From the NCBI RefSeq assembly GCF_000021985.1, contig NC_011901.1:3400555-3464554 (forward strand): 64,000 nucleotides of DNA. The letters are read 5' to 3'. Below the pieces are notes generated by a model, which saw only the letters and a list, made by a program, of their open reading frames with translations, was not told the DNA's origin and did not search any database. The position numbers were made by a program, and so were the translations under genes. This document shows, in pieces, positions 28,644 to 36,892 of this stretch. This DNA comes from Thioalkalivibrio sulfidiphilus HL-EbGr7 (GTDB taxonomy: Bacteria > Pseudomonadota > Gammaproteobacteria > Ectothiorhodospirales > Ectothiorhodospiraceae). Numbering within the stretch: position 1 is the stretch's first letter; every line of letters begins with the position of its first letter.

Positions 28644-29290
28644 CGGCCCTCCTCCCCGCGCAGACAGTCCTCGCCCCGCAGCCGTGAGCCGTCAGCACCG
28701 ATGCAGGGGGTGACCAGGGTGAAGCTGTGCGTCCGGGCGCCCTCGGGGCGCTGCAGGCTGAAGGTGTCGAAGGTGGTGCCCACGAACACCGGTTCCTCGG
28801 CCAGGGCCCGCAGGTAGCGCGGCAGCAGTTCCGCGCGCAGGGTGTTCCCGGCCAGGGAAATCACGCTGCCGCCCCGGGAGAGATGGATGTGCTGAAGCCA
28901 CAGGCCCTCGGGATGACGTCTACCCAGACCTTCCAGCTGCGCCGAAAAGCCGGCCGTGTTGCCCAGGGATTCATCGGAAATGCGTTCCAGCAGGGCGCGC
29001 TTGCCATCGCGCTCCCGTTCCAGGCGTTCCACCTGCCGGGCCAGGGCCTCACTGGCTCCCCTCGCCGCGAGCGTCGCGGCCACCCGTTCCACCTGGGTGC
29101 CCAGGGCGGCCACCTCCACCTCCAGGGCATCGGCCCGGGCGCGCACCTGATCCTGGCGCCACTGCTGCCAGAGTCCGAACAGCAGCAGGATCACCAGGGC
29201 CAGCAGGAAGGCGATCCCCAGCTGACGCGCCGAGAATCGTTCCCGGGGTCCCAGCAGGGCCGGGCCGTAGAGATTGATCTCCTGCCTCAC
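28640..29290 (-). CDS. mshI2: MSHA biogenesis protein MshI2 (PilN-like)
   Basis: A 216-residue bitopic protein. The N-terminal 'MRQEINLYGPAL' is the PilN-type motif that binds the PilM-like cytoplasmic partner (MshI1). A membrane helix at about 24–43, a coiled coil at about 45–100 and a periplasmic domain follow. GTG start overlapping mshI1 by four bases (GTGA). Confidence 0.88.
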   Translation of the reverse strand: MRQEINLYGPALLGPRERFSARQLGIAFLLALVILLLFGLWQQWRQDQVRARADALEVEVAALGTQVERVAATLAARGASEALARQVERLERERDGKRALLERISDESLGNTAGFSAQLEGLGRRHPEGLWLQHIHLSRGGSVISLAGNTLRAELLPRYLRALAEEPVFVGTTFDTFSLQRPEGARTHSFTLVTPCIGADGSRLRGEDCLRGEEGR

Positions 29291-30279
29291 CGGCCCACCT
29301 CCGCGCTCGCTGCCTCGGTCTGAGTACCCTTATCGGGCCTCGCACGGGTGTGCTCATTCAGTACGCCGCCCAGGGCCAGCAGGGCATGGGCGTCCAGCGC
29401 CGCCTGACCGGCGACCCTGGGAAACAGTCCTGCCACGTCCAGTATGCCTGCAGGCAGACCCACCCCCTCGCCCACGCCGGCGGCGAGGGCGGCCATCTCC
29501 TCGCCCGGGGGCATGATGATTAGCCGCTTCACCGGCGCCGTGCCGAAGTGGCTGTCGTAATAATCCATGGTGCGCTGCAGCTCCAGGGCTACCCGGTCAT
29601 AGGGCCCGCCGAAGCCACCGCCCCCTTCCCGGGCGGCACTGATCACGGCCTCGCTGCCGTACTCCAGCACCCGGGTGAGGTAAAGACTGTCGGCGCGGGT
29701 GATCTGGATCATGCCTCGCTGGGGCATGAGAAACAGGCTGGCCACGGTCTCATTGCCCTGGGTCTGGCGTTCGACCAGGTTGCGCAGGGCCAACTCCGCC
29801 ACGTCGATCTTCCAGGGGGCAAGCCCCGCGGATTCGGCCAGCGCCACCTGGTCGCGCAGGGCCTCGGCCCGCGCCACCACCACATTGATCATGGGCGTTC
29901 GTCCCCGCTGGGCATGCGCGGGCAGCTCGAAGACGTCGGTGATGGCCTCGTCGAGGGGGAAATCGATCAGGTCGCGCACCCGCCAACGCACCGCGGCGGC
30001 CAGTTCGCCGGTCTCCACCGCGGGACGCTCCATCTGCATGAGGCTGTAGCTGCCCGGCTCCAGGGTGATGACGGCAGGCGCACGTCGCAGACCCTGCTGC
30101 TCCACCCAGCGGGTGAGCAGGACAGCGGCCTCGGCACGGCTGGCGATAGGGGTACTTTCGGTGTGCAGCTGCCCGTCGGCGGAGAGGGCTGCCAGGGCGA
30201 GGTGTCCGTCGCCCTGACACAGGGAGACGGTCTTGTTCGCGCGACCCCATCCTGGCAACAGTCTGTGCAGGCCCATCAT
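29287..30279 (-). CDS. mshI: MSHA biogenesis protein MshI1 (PilM-like)
   Basis: A 330-residue cytoplasmic actin-fold protein, first gene of the msh operon. It resembles PilM/MshI, with 'INVVVARAEALRDQVALAE' and a closing 'DAHALLALGGVL'. It should recruit the PilN-like MshI2 N-terminal peptide. The start is an ATG-ATG pair at 30279/30276. The c-di-GMP-linked mshH gene found upstream in Vibrio is absent. Confidence 0.88.
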   Translation of the reverse strand: MMGLHRLLPGWGRANKTVSLCQGDGHLALAALSADGQLHTESTPIASRAEAAVLLTRWVEQQGLRRAPAVITLEPGSYSLMQMERPAVETGELAAAVRWRVRDLIDFPLDEAITDVFELPAHAQRGRTPMINVVVARAEALRDQVALAESAGLAPWKIDVAELALRNLVERQTQGNETVASLFLMPQRGMIQITRADSLYLTRVLEYGSEAVISAAREGGGGFGGPYDRVALELQRTMDYYDSHFGTAPVKRLIIMPPGEEMAALAAGVGEGVGLPAGILDVAGLFPRVAGQAALDAHALLALGGVLNEHTRARPDKGTQTEAASAEVGR

Positions 30280-30643
30280 GGCACCATCAACCCACTCAAA
30301 ACTGAATTTGAGAAGTGATTCACAGAATATTCGGGCTAGCCCGCTCCCCTTTTGGTTCTTATAACACCTGAGGTTTGCAGACTAACTTCCTGCTGTCAAT
30401 AAAAAAGCTGGGTTTTCGGTGCTGATGAGGCGGCCACTGTGGTCTGCGGACAGCGCATCCCATCATCGCGATGCTTGCGACCTTCCGACCAACCTGGTGC
30501 CATCGTCTTGCGGGGAGAAGCGCCGTCGTAGGTCGGCCTTCAGGCCGACAGCCATGGCTCGGTCAGACGCCGCAGATCGGGCTGAAGCCCAACCCACTAA
30601 GATGTATCAGAGGAGGCAGAAGCCGTGCGGCGGGAAATCCGGT
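30280..30643. other. Intergenic region upstream of the msh operon
   Basis: A 364-base gap between pyrD and mshI. The part next to mshI is AT-richer than its surroundings and should hold the msh promoter. On the minus strand a TTGACA near 30395 and a TATAAG near 30360 are visible, but they are not correctly spaced with each other, so no promoter is called. Repeat B copy 3 lies at 30528–30597. No coding frame is convincing. Confidence 0.6.
30528..30597. repeat. Palindromic repeat B, copy 3 (diverged right arm)
   Basis: Left arm GTAGGTCGGCCTTCAGGCCG. The right arm reads ATCGGGCTGAAGCCCAACCC, a hybrid of the two repeat B variants, so the arms no longer pair perfectly. Confidence 0.75.
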
Positions 30644-31609
30644 TCAGCCGCAGGCCCGGGGGGTGTTCAGGGTGAGGCTGCCGGTGAGCTGGCCCACGCT
30701 GGCCAGATCATGGCGGTCAAGGTAGTCCCGTATGCCCTGGTTGATCTTCTTGCAGATCAGCGGGTCGTAGAACAGCGCCGTGCCCACGCCCACGGCGCTG
30801 GCGCCGGCGATGAGGAATTCCAGCGCGTCGCTGGGCGAGGTCACGCCGCCCTGGCCGATGATGGGCACGCCGTGGGGGCGCGCCACCTGGTAGACCTGGT
30901 GCACCTTGAGCAGCGCGATGGGCTTGATGGCCGGTCCGGACAGGCCGCCCTGGTTGTTGCCGATCACCGCCTCCCGGGACTCGGCGTCGATGGCCATGCC
31001 CATGAGGGTGTTGATCACGGCGAAGGCGTCGGTGCCCGCCTCGATGCAGCGCCGGGCGTTCTCGGCGATGTCGGTCTGGTTGGGGGAGAGCTTGGTGATG
31101 AGCGGCTTCTGCGTCACCTGGCGGCAGGCCTCCACCACCCGGGCGGACATGTCCGGGTCGTTGCCGAAGGCCACGCCGCCCTCCTTCACGTTGGGGCAGG
31201 AGATGTTGATCTCGATGGCGTCCACCGGCGAGTCGTCGAAGCGCCGGGTCACCGCGATGTATTCCTCGATGGTGGAGCCGGAGACGTTGGCGATGAAACG
31301 GGTCTCGTCGAAGTCCAGGGTGGGCAGGATCTCGTCCACCACCTTGTCCACGCCGGGGTTCTGCAGGCCGATGGCGTTGAGCATGCCCATGGGGGTCTCG
31401 TAGACCCGGTGGGGCAGGTTGCCCAGGCGCGCCTGGCCGGTGGTGCCCTTCAGGCACACGGCGCCCACGTCCCGGTTGGAGAAACCGGCCACCCGGGTAT
31501 ACTCCTCGCCGAATCCCACGCACCCGGAGAGCAGCACCAGGGGCGTGGCGAAATCCATACCGCAGAAGTCGATGGCCAGCGGGTCGCGCCGGGAATGCTC
31601 AGCCGTCAT
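30644..31609 (-). CDS. pyrD: Dihydroorotate dehydrogenase, class 1B catalytic subunit type
   Basis: FMN enzyme oxidising dihydroorotate to orotate in pyrimidine synthesis. The 321-residue protein starts with '…SGCVGFGEEY' and has the catalytic Cys138 in INISCPNVKEGG, the class 1B residue (class 2 enzymes use Ser). 'IGQGGVTSPSDALEFLIAGA' forms the phosphate site. Class 1B normally needs the PyrK electron-transfer subunit, and no pyrK is nearby. The start codon overlaps that of the divergent trmL by two bases, so both genes lack a separate promoter region. Confidence 0.88.
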   Translation of the reverse strand: MTAEHSRRDPLAIDFCGMDFATPLVLLSGCVGFGEEYTRVAGFSNRDVGAVCLKGTTGQARLGNLPHRVYETPMGMLNAIGLQNPGVDKVVDEILPTLDFDETRFIANVSGSTIEEYIAVTRRFDDSPVDAIEINISCPNVKEGGVAFGNDPDMSARVVEACRQVTQKPLITKLSPNQTDIAENARRCIEAGTDAFAVINTLMGMAIDAESREAVIGNNQGGLSGPAIKPIALLKVHQVYQVARPHGVPIIGQGGVTSPSDALEFLIAGASAVGVGTALFYDPLICKKINQGIRDYLDRHDLASVGQLTGSLTLNTPRACG

Positions 31610-32081
31610 GTTTCACGTGGTCCTCTATCAACCGGAGATCGCCCCCAACACGGGCAACATCATGCGCCTGTGCGCCAACACGGGTTGCCGCCTGCACCTG
31701 ATCCACCCCCTGGGGTTCAGCCTTGACGAATCGAAACTGAAACGCGCGGGGCTGGATTATCGGGACATGGCGCAGGTGGCAGAGTATGACAGCCTCGCGG
31801 CCTTCACGTCAGCCGTGGCACCCGAGCGCATGTTCGCCCTGACCACCCGGGCCAGCCTGCCCCACTCGGCACCCGCCTTCCGACCCGGCGACACCTTCCT
31901 GTTCGGCCCCGAGACCCGCGGCCTGCCCATGGAGATCCTGGATGGCCTGCCCGAGGACCGGCGCCTGCGCATCCCCATGGTGCCCGGCAGCCGCAGCCTC
32001 AACCTCTCCAATGCGGCGGCGGTGATGGTGTACGAGGCGTGGCGGCAGTGCGGCTTTGCCGCACTGAAGTTGGAAGTGTGA
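31608..32081 (+). CDS. trmL: tRNA (cytidine/uridine-34-2'-O)-methyltransferase TrmL
   Basis: SPOUT methyltransferase that modifies the wobble base of leucine tRNAs. The 157-residue protein begins MFHVVLYQPEIAPNTGN, which fixes the start, and has the knot motifs 'LFGPETRGLP' and 'IPMVPGSRSLNLSNAAAVM'. It is transcribed away from pyrD with overlapping start codons. Its last codons and stop (LKLEV) are part of the inverted repeat at 32072–32146. Confidence 0.95.
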   Translation: MFHVVLYQPEIAPNTGNIMRLCANTGCRLHLIHPLGFSLDESKLKRAGLDYRDMAQVAEYDSLAAFTSAVAPERMFALTTRASLPHSAPAFRPGDTFLFGPETRGLPMEILDGLPEDRRLRIPMVPGSRSLNLSNAAAVMVYEAWRQCGFAALKLEV

Positions 32082-32178
32082 ATTTGGAAGTAGGAAGTAA
32101 AGGTCTTTCAACTTCGCCCTTCCAAATTCACACTTCGTACTTGTCTTCCCCCTTCCAAATTCCCACTTCTTACTTCAA
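32072..32178. repeat. Low-complexity inverted repeat (E-related) between trmL and gpsA
   Basis: GAAGTGTGAATTTGGAAG at 32072–32089 is a perfect 18-base inverted match to 32129–32146. More 'CTTCCAAATTCCCACTTC' units follow to 32178. The left arm includes the trmL stop codon. Being between convergent genes, it may act as a two-way terminator. Confidence 0.8.
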
Positions 32179-33180
32179 CTAAAACTCCGGCTTCTGATCC
32201 CTGCCCAGCAGCTCCCCCACCGCCTCGATGGCTGAGTGGCCCACGTAGAGCACCCGGTGCACCTGGTGGCAGATGGGCATGTCCACGCCCAGTTCGGCGG
32301 CCTTGGAGACCGCCATGCGCGCGGTGCGCGCGCCCTCCACCGCCTGGCCGATGGCGGCCAGCGCCGCGTCCAGGGACTCGCCACGGCCCAGGGCCAGGCC
32401 GAGGCGTCGGTTGCGGGACTGGTCGTCGGTGCAGGTGAGCACCAGGTCGCCGAGGCCGGACAGGCCCATGAGGGTCTCGCGCCGGGCGCCGGCGGCATCC
32501 CCCAGGCGCATCAGTTCGGCCAGGCCACGGGTGATCAGCGCCGCCCGGGCGTTGGCGCCAAAACCCAGGCCGTCGGAGATGCCGGCGGCGATGGCCAGCA
32601 CGTTCTTGAAGGCCCCGCCCAGCTGCACGCCCAGCACGTCGTCGCTCAGGTACACCCGCATGCGCTCGCCATGAAACCACTCGGCCACCCGCTCGGCCAC
32701 GCCGGGGGTGGTGGAGGCCACGGTGAGCGCCGTGGGCAGGCCCCGGGCCACTTCCTTGGCGAAGCTGGGCCCGGAGATCACGGCGCAGGGAAAATTGACC
32801 CCCATCTCCTCGGCCACCACCTGGTGCAGCCACTGGCCGCTGTGTTCCTCCAGGCCCTTGGTGGCCCAGACCAGCACCCGGGCGTCGTCCCGGTAGGGGG
32901 CCAGTTTCTGCAGCATCTCCCGGAACGCCTGGCTGGGCACTACCACCAGCCAGCAGCTGCTCTCGCGCAGCGCCGCATCCAGATCCGCAGTGGGTTCCAG
33001 CCCCGGGGGGAACGGCGCGTCGGGCAGGTAACGGGTATTGCAGTTGGCCTCGGCCATGGCGGCCATGGCCTCGGGATCACGGCCCCAGAGGCGCACCCGG
33101 TGGCCCTGGCGGGCCAGGTGCATGGCCAGGGCCGTGCCCCAGGAGCCGGCGCCCAGCACCGCGACGGGTGGCTGGCTCAT
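32179..33180 (-). CDS. gpsA: Glycerol-3-phosphate dehydrogenase [NAD(P)+]
   Basis: Reduces dihydroxyacetone phosphate to sn-glycerol-3-phosphate for phospholipid synthesis. The 333-residue protein has the NAD(P) loop GAGSWGTALA at 10–19, ISGPSFAKEVARG, and the catalytic Lys region VLGVQLGGAFKNVLAIAAG. The start at 33180 is set by homology; the longer open frame upstream is not family-like. It follows secB by 13 bases, the gammaproteobacterial order grxC–secB–gpsA being interrupted here only by trxC. Confidence 0.96.
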   Translation of the reverse strand: MSQPPVAVLGAGSWGTALAMHLARQGHRVRLWGRDPEAMAAMAEANCNTRYLPDAPFPPGLEPTADLDAALRESSCWLVVVPSQAFREMLQKLAPYRDDARVLVWATKGLEEHSGQWLHQVVAEEMGVNFPCAVISGPSFAKEVARGLPTALTVASTTPGVAERVAEWFHGERMRVYLSDDVLGVQLGGAFKNVLAIAAGISDGLGFGANARAALITRGLAELMRLGDAAGARRETLMGLSGLGDLVLTCTDDQSRNRRLGLALGRGESLDAALAAIGQAVEGARTARMAVSKAAELGVDMPICHQVHRVLYVGHSAIEAVGELLGRDQKPEF

Positions 33181-33193
33181 GGAGGCGCGGACC

Positions 33194-33700
33194 TCAGTGG
33201 CTCGCGCCGGCGGGCGCGGACTCTTCCCCTGCCTTGCCGGCATGATTCTGCGCAAGCTGCTGGGCGTAGAGGGCGTCGAAGTTCACCGGCGCCAGCAGCA
33301 TCTGGGGGAAGCCGGCCTTGCTCACCAGGTCGGTGACGGCCTCGCGGGCGAAGGGGAACAGGGTGGTCGGGCAGTAGGCCGCCAGCAGGTGACCCATCTG
33401 CTCCTTGGGAAAGCCCCGGGCCAGGAACACGCCCGCCTGCTTGACCTCCACCAGGTAGGCCACCTCACCGCCGGACTTGGTGGTCACGGTCAGGGTCAGC
33501 TCCACCTCGAACAGGCCCTGGTCGTCCAGGGGACGGGCCTGGCTGTTGAGCTGCACGTTGGTCTCGGGCTTCCACTCGCCGGTGAACACCTGGGGAGAAC
33601 GGGGGCACTCCAGGGAGACGTCCTTGAGGTAGAACTTCTGCAGGGCGAATTCGGTCTTGGGCTGTTCGGTGGCGGCGCCGGGCTGCTGGCTGTCGGTCAT
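33194..33700 (-). CDS. secB: Protein-export chaperone SecB
   Basis: Tetrameric cytoplasmic chaperone that keeps preproteins unfolded for SecA. The 168-residue protein has the signatures 'FALQKFYLKDVSLECP', 'GVFLARGFPKEQMGHLLAAYCPTTLFPFARE' (given in part) and 'GFPQMLLAPVNFDALYAQ'. The start at 33700 follows a CCGGAG ribosome site. It is upstream of gpsA in the same direction. Confidence 0.96.
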   Translation of the reverse strand: MTDSQQPGAATEQPKTEFALQKFYLKDVSLECPRSPQVFTGEWKPETNVQLNSQARPLDDQGLFEVELTLTVTTKSGGEVAYLVEVKQAGVFLARGFPKEQMGHLLAAYCPTTLFPFAREAVTDLVSKAGFPQMLLAPVNFDALYAQQLAQNHAGKAGEESAPAGASH

Positions 33701-33818
33701 GATGACTCCGGAAGATGACTTGATATGAAGGCGGGACAGGCCGCACATGATAGGCGGCAGGCGCGAGGGCGGCAAACGGGGCGATGCCGGCTTGCGCCCA
33801 TGAGATGAATTTAAGTTC

Positions 33819-33889
33819 GGTTCGGCCCGGGGTCGGGCCTCCTGCACATCCGCGACACCGCCACCGCAGGCGCGACGACCCCGTCGCGA
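33819..33889. repeat. Half copy of repeat C and a repeat D palindrome
   Basis: GGTTCGGCCCGGGGTCGGGC at 33819–33838 continuing to 33846 equals the right arm of the repeat at 7244–7300. GCGACGACCCCGTCGCGA at 33872–33889 equals the repeat at about 40980–41000. Both lie in the 206-base gap between trxC and secB. Confidence 0.75.
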
Positions 33890-33906
33890 ACAGCGCTATC
33901 CCGACG

Positions 33907-34350
33907 TCAGCCGCCCCGCAGCGCCCCGCGCGCCCAGGCCACGATGGATCGGGCGTCCATGGCGCCGCTGGTGCGGCCCAGTTCCCGGCCCTGGTGGAAC
34001 AGGATCAGGGTGGGGATGCCGCGGATGCCGAGACGGGCGGCGGGATCGGGATGGGCCTGGGTGTCGAGCTTGGCCACGCGCATGGCCGGTTCCAGTTCCC
34101 GGCAGGCCTGGGCATAGGCCGGCGCCATCATCTTGCAGGGGCCGCACCAGGGGGCCCAGAAGTCCACCAGCACGGGGAGATGGCTGCGGGAGATCTGGCG
34201 CTCCAGGCCGGCGGCGTCCAGTTCCGCGGGGTGGCCGTCGAACAGGGCCTGGTGGCAGCGGCCGCAGCGGGCCTCCCGGGCCGGCTTGTCCGTCGGCAGG
34301 CGGTTGACGCCGCCGCAGTGGGGACAGACGACGTGGGGCGCCTCGCTCAT
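33907..34350 (-). CDS. trxC: Thioredoxin 2 (zinc-binding TrxC type)
   Basis: A 147-residue cytoplasmic disulfide reductase. An N-terminal zinc ribbon with two CxxC pairs (CPHC and CGRC) precedes a thioredoxin domain whose active site is WAPWCGPCK. The cis-Pro is in GIRGIPTLILF. In E. coli trxC is a stress-regulated thioredoxin. Here it is the fourth gene of a run ArsR regulator–rhodanese–grxC–trxC, which suggests thiol or sulfane-sulfur homeostasis. Confidence 0.95.
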   Translation of the reverse strand: MSEAPHVVCPHCGGVNRLPTDKPAREARCGRCHQALFDGHPAELDAAGLERQISRSHLPVLVDFWAPWCGPCKMMAPAYAQACRELEPAMRVAKLDTQAHPDPAARLGIRGIPTLILFHQGRELGRTSGAMDARSIVAWARGALRGG

Positions 34351-34360
34351 GGTGCCTCGG

Positions 34361-34627
34361 TCAGGCCAGCCCCAGCATGGGGTCCAGGCGCCCGGCCCGG
34401 TCCAGGGCGGCCATGTCGTCGTAGCCGCCCACGTGGAATTCACCGATGAAGATCTGCGGCACGGAGGTGCGCCCGCTGCGCTGCTCCATCACCGCGCGCT
34501 GGCTGGGTTCCCGGTCCACGCGGATCTCCTCGAAGGCCACGCCCTTGTCGGAGAGCATGCGCCGCGCCCACATGCAGTAGGGGCAGAAACCGCTGGTGTA
34601 GATGACGACGGCGGGGGTCTCGGCCAT
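34361..34627 (-). CDS. grxC: Glutaredoxin 3
   Basis: An 88-residue glutathione-dependent reductase with the dithiol site CPYC in 'YTSGFCPYCMWARRML', the cis-Pro loop TSVPQIFIG and the glutathione-binding GGYDDMAAL. GGAG lies six bases before the ATG at 34627. Its start overlaps the end of the rhodanese gene region by a few bases of spacing, showing co-transcription; the rhodanese–grxC–secB order is ancestral in gammaproteobacteria. Confidence 0.95.
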   Translation of the reverse strand: MAETPAVVIYTSGFCPYCMWARRMLSDKGVAFEEIRVDREPSQRAVMEQRSGRTSVPQIFIGEFHVGGYDDMAALDRAGRLDPMLGLA

Positions 34628-34638
34628 GGCGCGCTCCA

Positions 34639-35064
34639 TCACTTCTTGCTCACGGGCATGTTGTTGGCCTGCCAGGCCATCATGCCGCCGTGCAGATTGA
34701 CCACCTTCTCGAACTCGTTGCTGGTGAGAATCTCGCAGGCCTGGGCGGAGCGGTTGCCGCTGCGGCAGTAGACCACCACGGACTTGTCCTTGTACTTGGA
34801 CAGCTCGTTGAGGCGGGTCTTCAGTTCCTTCAGCGGGATGTGCTTGGCGCCCTTGATGCGCCCGTCGCGCACCTCGGCGTTCTCGCGCACGTCCAGGATC
34901 AGGCTGCCTTCCTCGTTCATGGCACGCACCGCCTGGGCCGGCGGCAGATTCTGATAACGGCGCGAGAGGCGCTTGGTCTCGGTGAACACGATCATGCCCA
35001 TGATGGCGAGCAGGGCGATGATCAGGATGGGGTTATTGCGGGAAAACTCCAGGATCTGTTCCAT
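34639..35064 (-). CDS. Membrane-anchored rhodanese-like protein (YibN type)
   Basis: A 141-residue protein: one N-terminal membrane helix (NPILIIALLAIMGMIVF), then a single rhodanese domain with the active-site loop CRSGNRS, whose Cys can carry a persulfide. It matches E. coli YibN in build and in position beside grxC/secB. Substrate is unknown; sulfane-sulfur transfer is the family activity. It lies 36 bases after the ArsR-family gene and probably belongs to the same transcript. Confidence 0.92.
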   Translation of the reverse strand: MEQILEFSRNNPILIIALLAIMGMIVFTETKRLSRRYQNLPPAQAVRAMNEEGSLILDVRENAEVRDGRIKGAKHIPLKELKTRLNELSKYKDKSVVVYCRSGNRSAQACEILTSNEFEKVVNLHGGMMAWQANNMPVSKK

Positions 35065-35100
35065 GAGGGACAGTCGGCTCCGAGCAGTCGGGTGGGTGGA

Positions 35101-35421
35101 TCAGGCGGACCGGCAGAAGACTTCCTGCATCATGCCGATGAGGCGCAGTGTACGCGCGTCGCCCACCCGGTAGTAGACCCGGTTGGCGTCCTTGCGGGAG
35201 GCCAGGATACCCTTGTCTCGCAGGATGGCCAGGTGCTGGGAGATGTTGCTCTGGGAGGTGCCCACATTGTCGACGATCTCCTGGACACTGACCTCGCGGT
35301 CGCCGAGGATGCACAGGATCTTCAGACGCAGGGGATGGGACATGGCCTTGAGTGACCGGGAAGCACGTTCGATGTCTTCTTCCTGGGTCATCAGTTCGGG
35401 ATGGATCGCGCTAGCATTCAT
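35101..35421 (-). CDS. ArsR-family regulator with a SqrR/BigR-like cysteine pair
   Basis: A 106-residue winged-helix repressor: 'SHPLRLKILCILGDREVSV' followed by the recognition helix 'TSQSNISQHLAILRDKG'. It lacks the ELCVCDL metal site of ArsR. Its only two cysteines are Cys37 in helix 2 and Cys103 near the C-terminus, 66 residues apart. That is the same spacing as in the persulfide sensors SqrR (41/107) and BigR (42/108). A role as a sulfide/persulfide-responsive repressor of the rhodanese–grxC–trxC run is a good inference. An internal ATG at 35391 is an alternative start. Confidence 0.88.
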   Translation of the reverse strand: MNASAIHPELMTQEEDIERASRSLKAMSHPLRLKILCILGDREVSVQEIVDNVGTSQSNISQHLAILRDKGILASRKDANRVYYRVGDARTLRLIGMMQEVFCRSA

Positions 35422-35506
35422 GGGTATCGGAGGCCTCGATCATGGCGCCCGCGCTGGGAATCCGCGGACAACTCTGTGCAATATAATAAAGAACTGATTA
35501 AATTAT

Positions 35507-36724
35507 ATGCCCACCCCGGAAAATTCAACATTTCCCGTGCGCCTACCCGCCCTCCTGACCGCGCTCGCCCTGTCCCTGCTGCTCGCCCTGCCCGCCACCC
35601 TGGCCGCCGACGAGCGCGCCGACGCCACCCGCCGCCTGGAGCAGGTGCAGAAGGAAATGTCCGCCCTGCGCCAGCGCATGGAGGCCGCCCGGGGCGAGCA
35701 GGGCCGGGCGGAGGCCGCCCTGCGGCAAAGCGATCAGGAGATCGCCCGGGTGGACCAGGCCCTGGCCCGGGTGGAACGGGACATGGCCGGCGCCGTGAGC
35801 CGGCTCAAGGACCTGGAGGCGGAACAGGCCCGGGAACGGGAACGGCTGGCCACCCAGCTGGAACAGCTTTCCCGCCAGCTGCGCGCCGCCTATCTCACCG
35901 GCCGCCAGGACCGCCTGCGCCTGCTGCTCAACCAGGAAGACCCCGCCGTGGTGGGCCGCCTGCTGGTCTACTACCAGCATTTCAACGACGCCCGGGGCGA
36001 ACGCATCGTCGCCGCCCGGGCGGATCTGGAGCGCCTGGCGCGTCTCAGCGACGAGGTCCGGGCCTCCCGGGAGGCCCTGGCCGCGGACCGGGCCCGGCGC
36101 CAGGCCCTGCGCGATGAGCTCGAACAGGGCCGCGCCGAGCGCCGTCGCCTGCTGGCGCGGCTCGAAGCGGAGATGGCCGCCGCCGGCAGCAGCCTGCGCC
36201 GCCTGGAGGAGGATGAGAAGGAACTGGAGCAGCTGCTGCGCTCCCTGGACAACGCCCTGCGCGACATCCCCGCCTACAGCGCCCTGGACGAACCCTTCGC
36301 CGGACGCCGGGGCAAACTGCCCTGGCCCACCGCCGGCAGGCTCAATGCCCGCTTCGGCAGCCCCCGCAGCGGCCAGGCCGGACTGACCTGGCGCGGCGTG
36401 ATCATCGACGCCGGGGCCGGCGACCCGGTGCACGCCATCCACCACGGCCGGGTGGTGTTCGCCGACTGGATGCGCGGCTACGGCCTGCTCACCATCATCG
36501 ACCACGGCGGCGGCTACATGACCCTCTACGGCCACAACCAGAGCCTGTACCGCGCCCCCGGCGACTGGGTACAGGCCGGTGAACTGATCGCCCGGGTGGG
36601 CGACGGCCCCTCCGCCGACACCCGCGGGCTCTACTTCGAGATCCGCCACCAGGGCAAGCCGCTGAACCCTGACCGCTGGTGCGACTCTAAGGTACAAATC
36701 GCCGGTCCTTCCTCCCGGCGCTGA
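35507..36724 (+). CDS. envC: Murein hydrolase activator EnvC
   Basis: A 405-residue periplasmic protein: signal peptide (about 8–33), a long coiled coil (about 35–260) and a C-terminal LytM/M23 domain. The metal ligands are mostly missing: 'RGVIIDAGAG' replaces the HxGxD motif and 'LYFEIRHQGKPLNP' replaces HxH. It therefore fits the non-enzymatic EnvC class that switches on amidases AmiA/B under FtsEX control at division. It leads the conserved run envC–ctpA–yibQ. Confidence 0.93.
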   Translation: MPTPENSTFPVRLPALLTALALSLLLALPATLAADERADATRRLEQVQKEMSALRQRMEAARGEQGRAEAALRQSDQEIARVDQALARVERDMAGAVSRLKDLEAEQARERERLATQLEQLSRQLRAAYLTGRQDRLRLLLNQEDPAVVGRLLVYYQHFNDARGERIVAARADLERLARLSDEVRASREALAADRARRQALRDELEQGRAERRRLLARLEAEMAAAGSSLRRLEEDEKELEQLLRSLDNALRDIPAYSALDEPFAGRRGKLPWPTAGRLNARFGSPRSGQAGLTWRGVIIDAGAGDPVHAIHHGRVVFADWMRGYGLLTIIDHGGGYMTLYGHNQSLYRAPGDWVQAGELIARVGDGPSADTRGLYFEIRHQGKPLNPDRWCDSKVQIAGPSSRR

Positions 36725-36892
36725 CCGCCAAGCCGCCACTGTTCCCCGCCCGTTCCCCGCCCGGCTCCAATGAGCTGACCGGCGGTCACCGGCCCGGGCC
36801 GGTGCGATAGGCGGGTCAGATCGGGGGTGTTATGATCGGAGCCAACGGGACCGCCCGGAGAGGTGCGGTCCAACGCCGTGGAGAATTACCGT

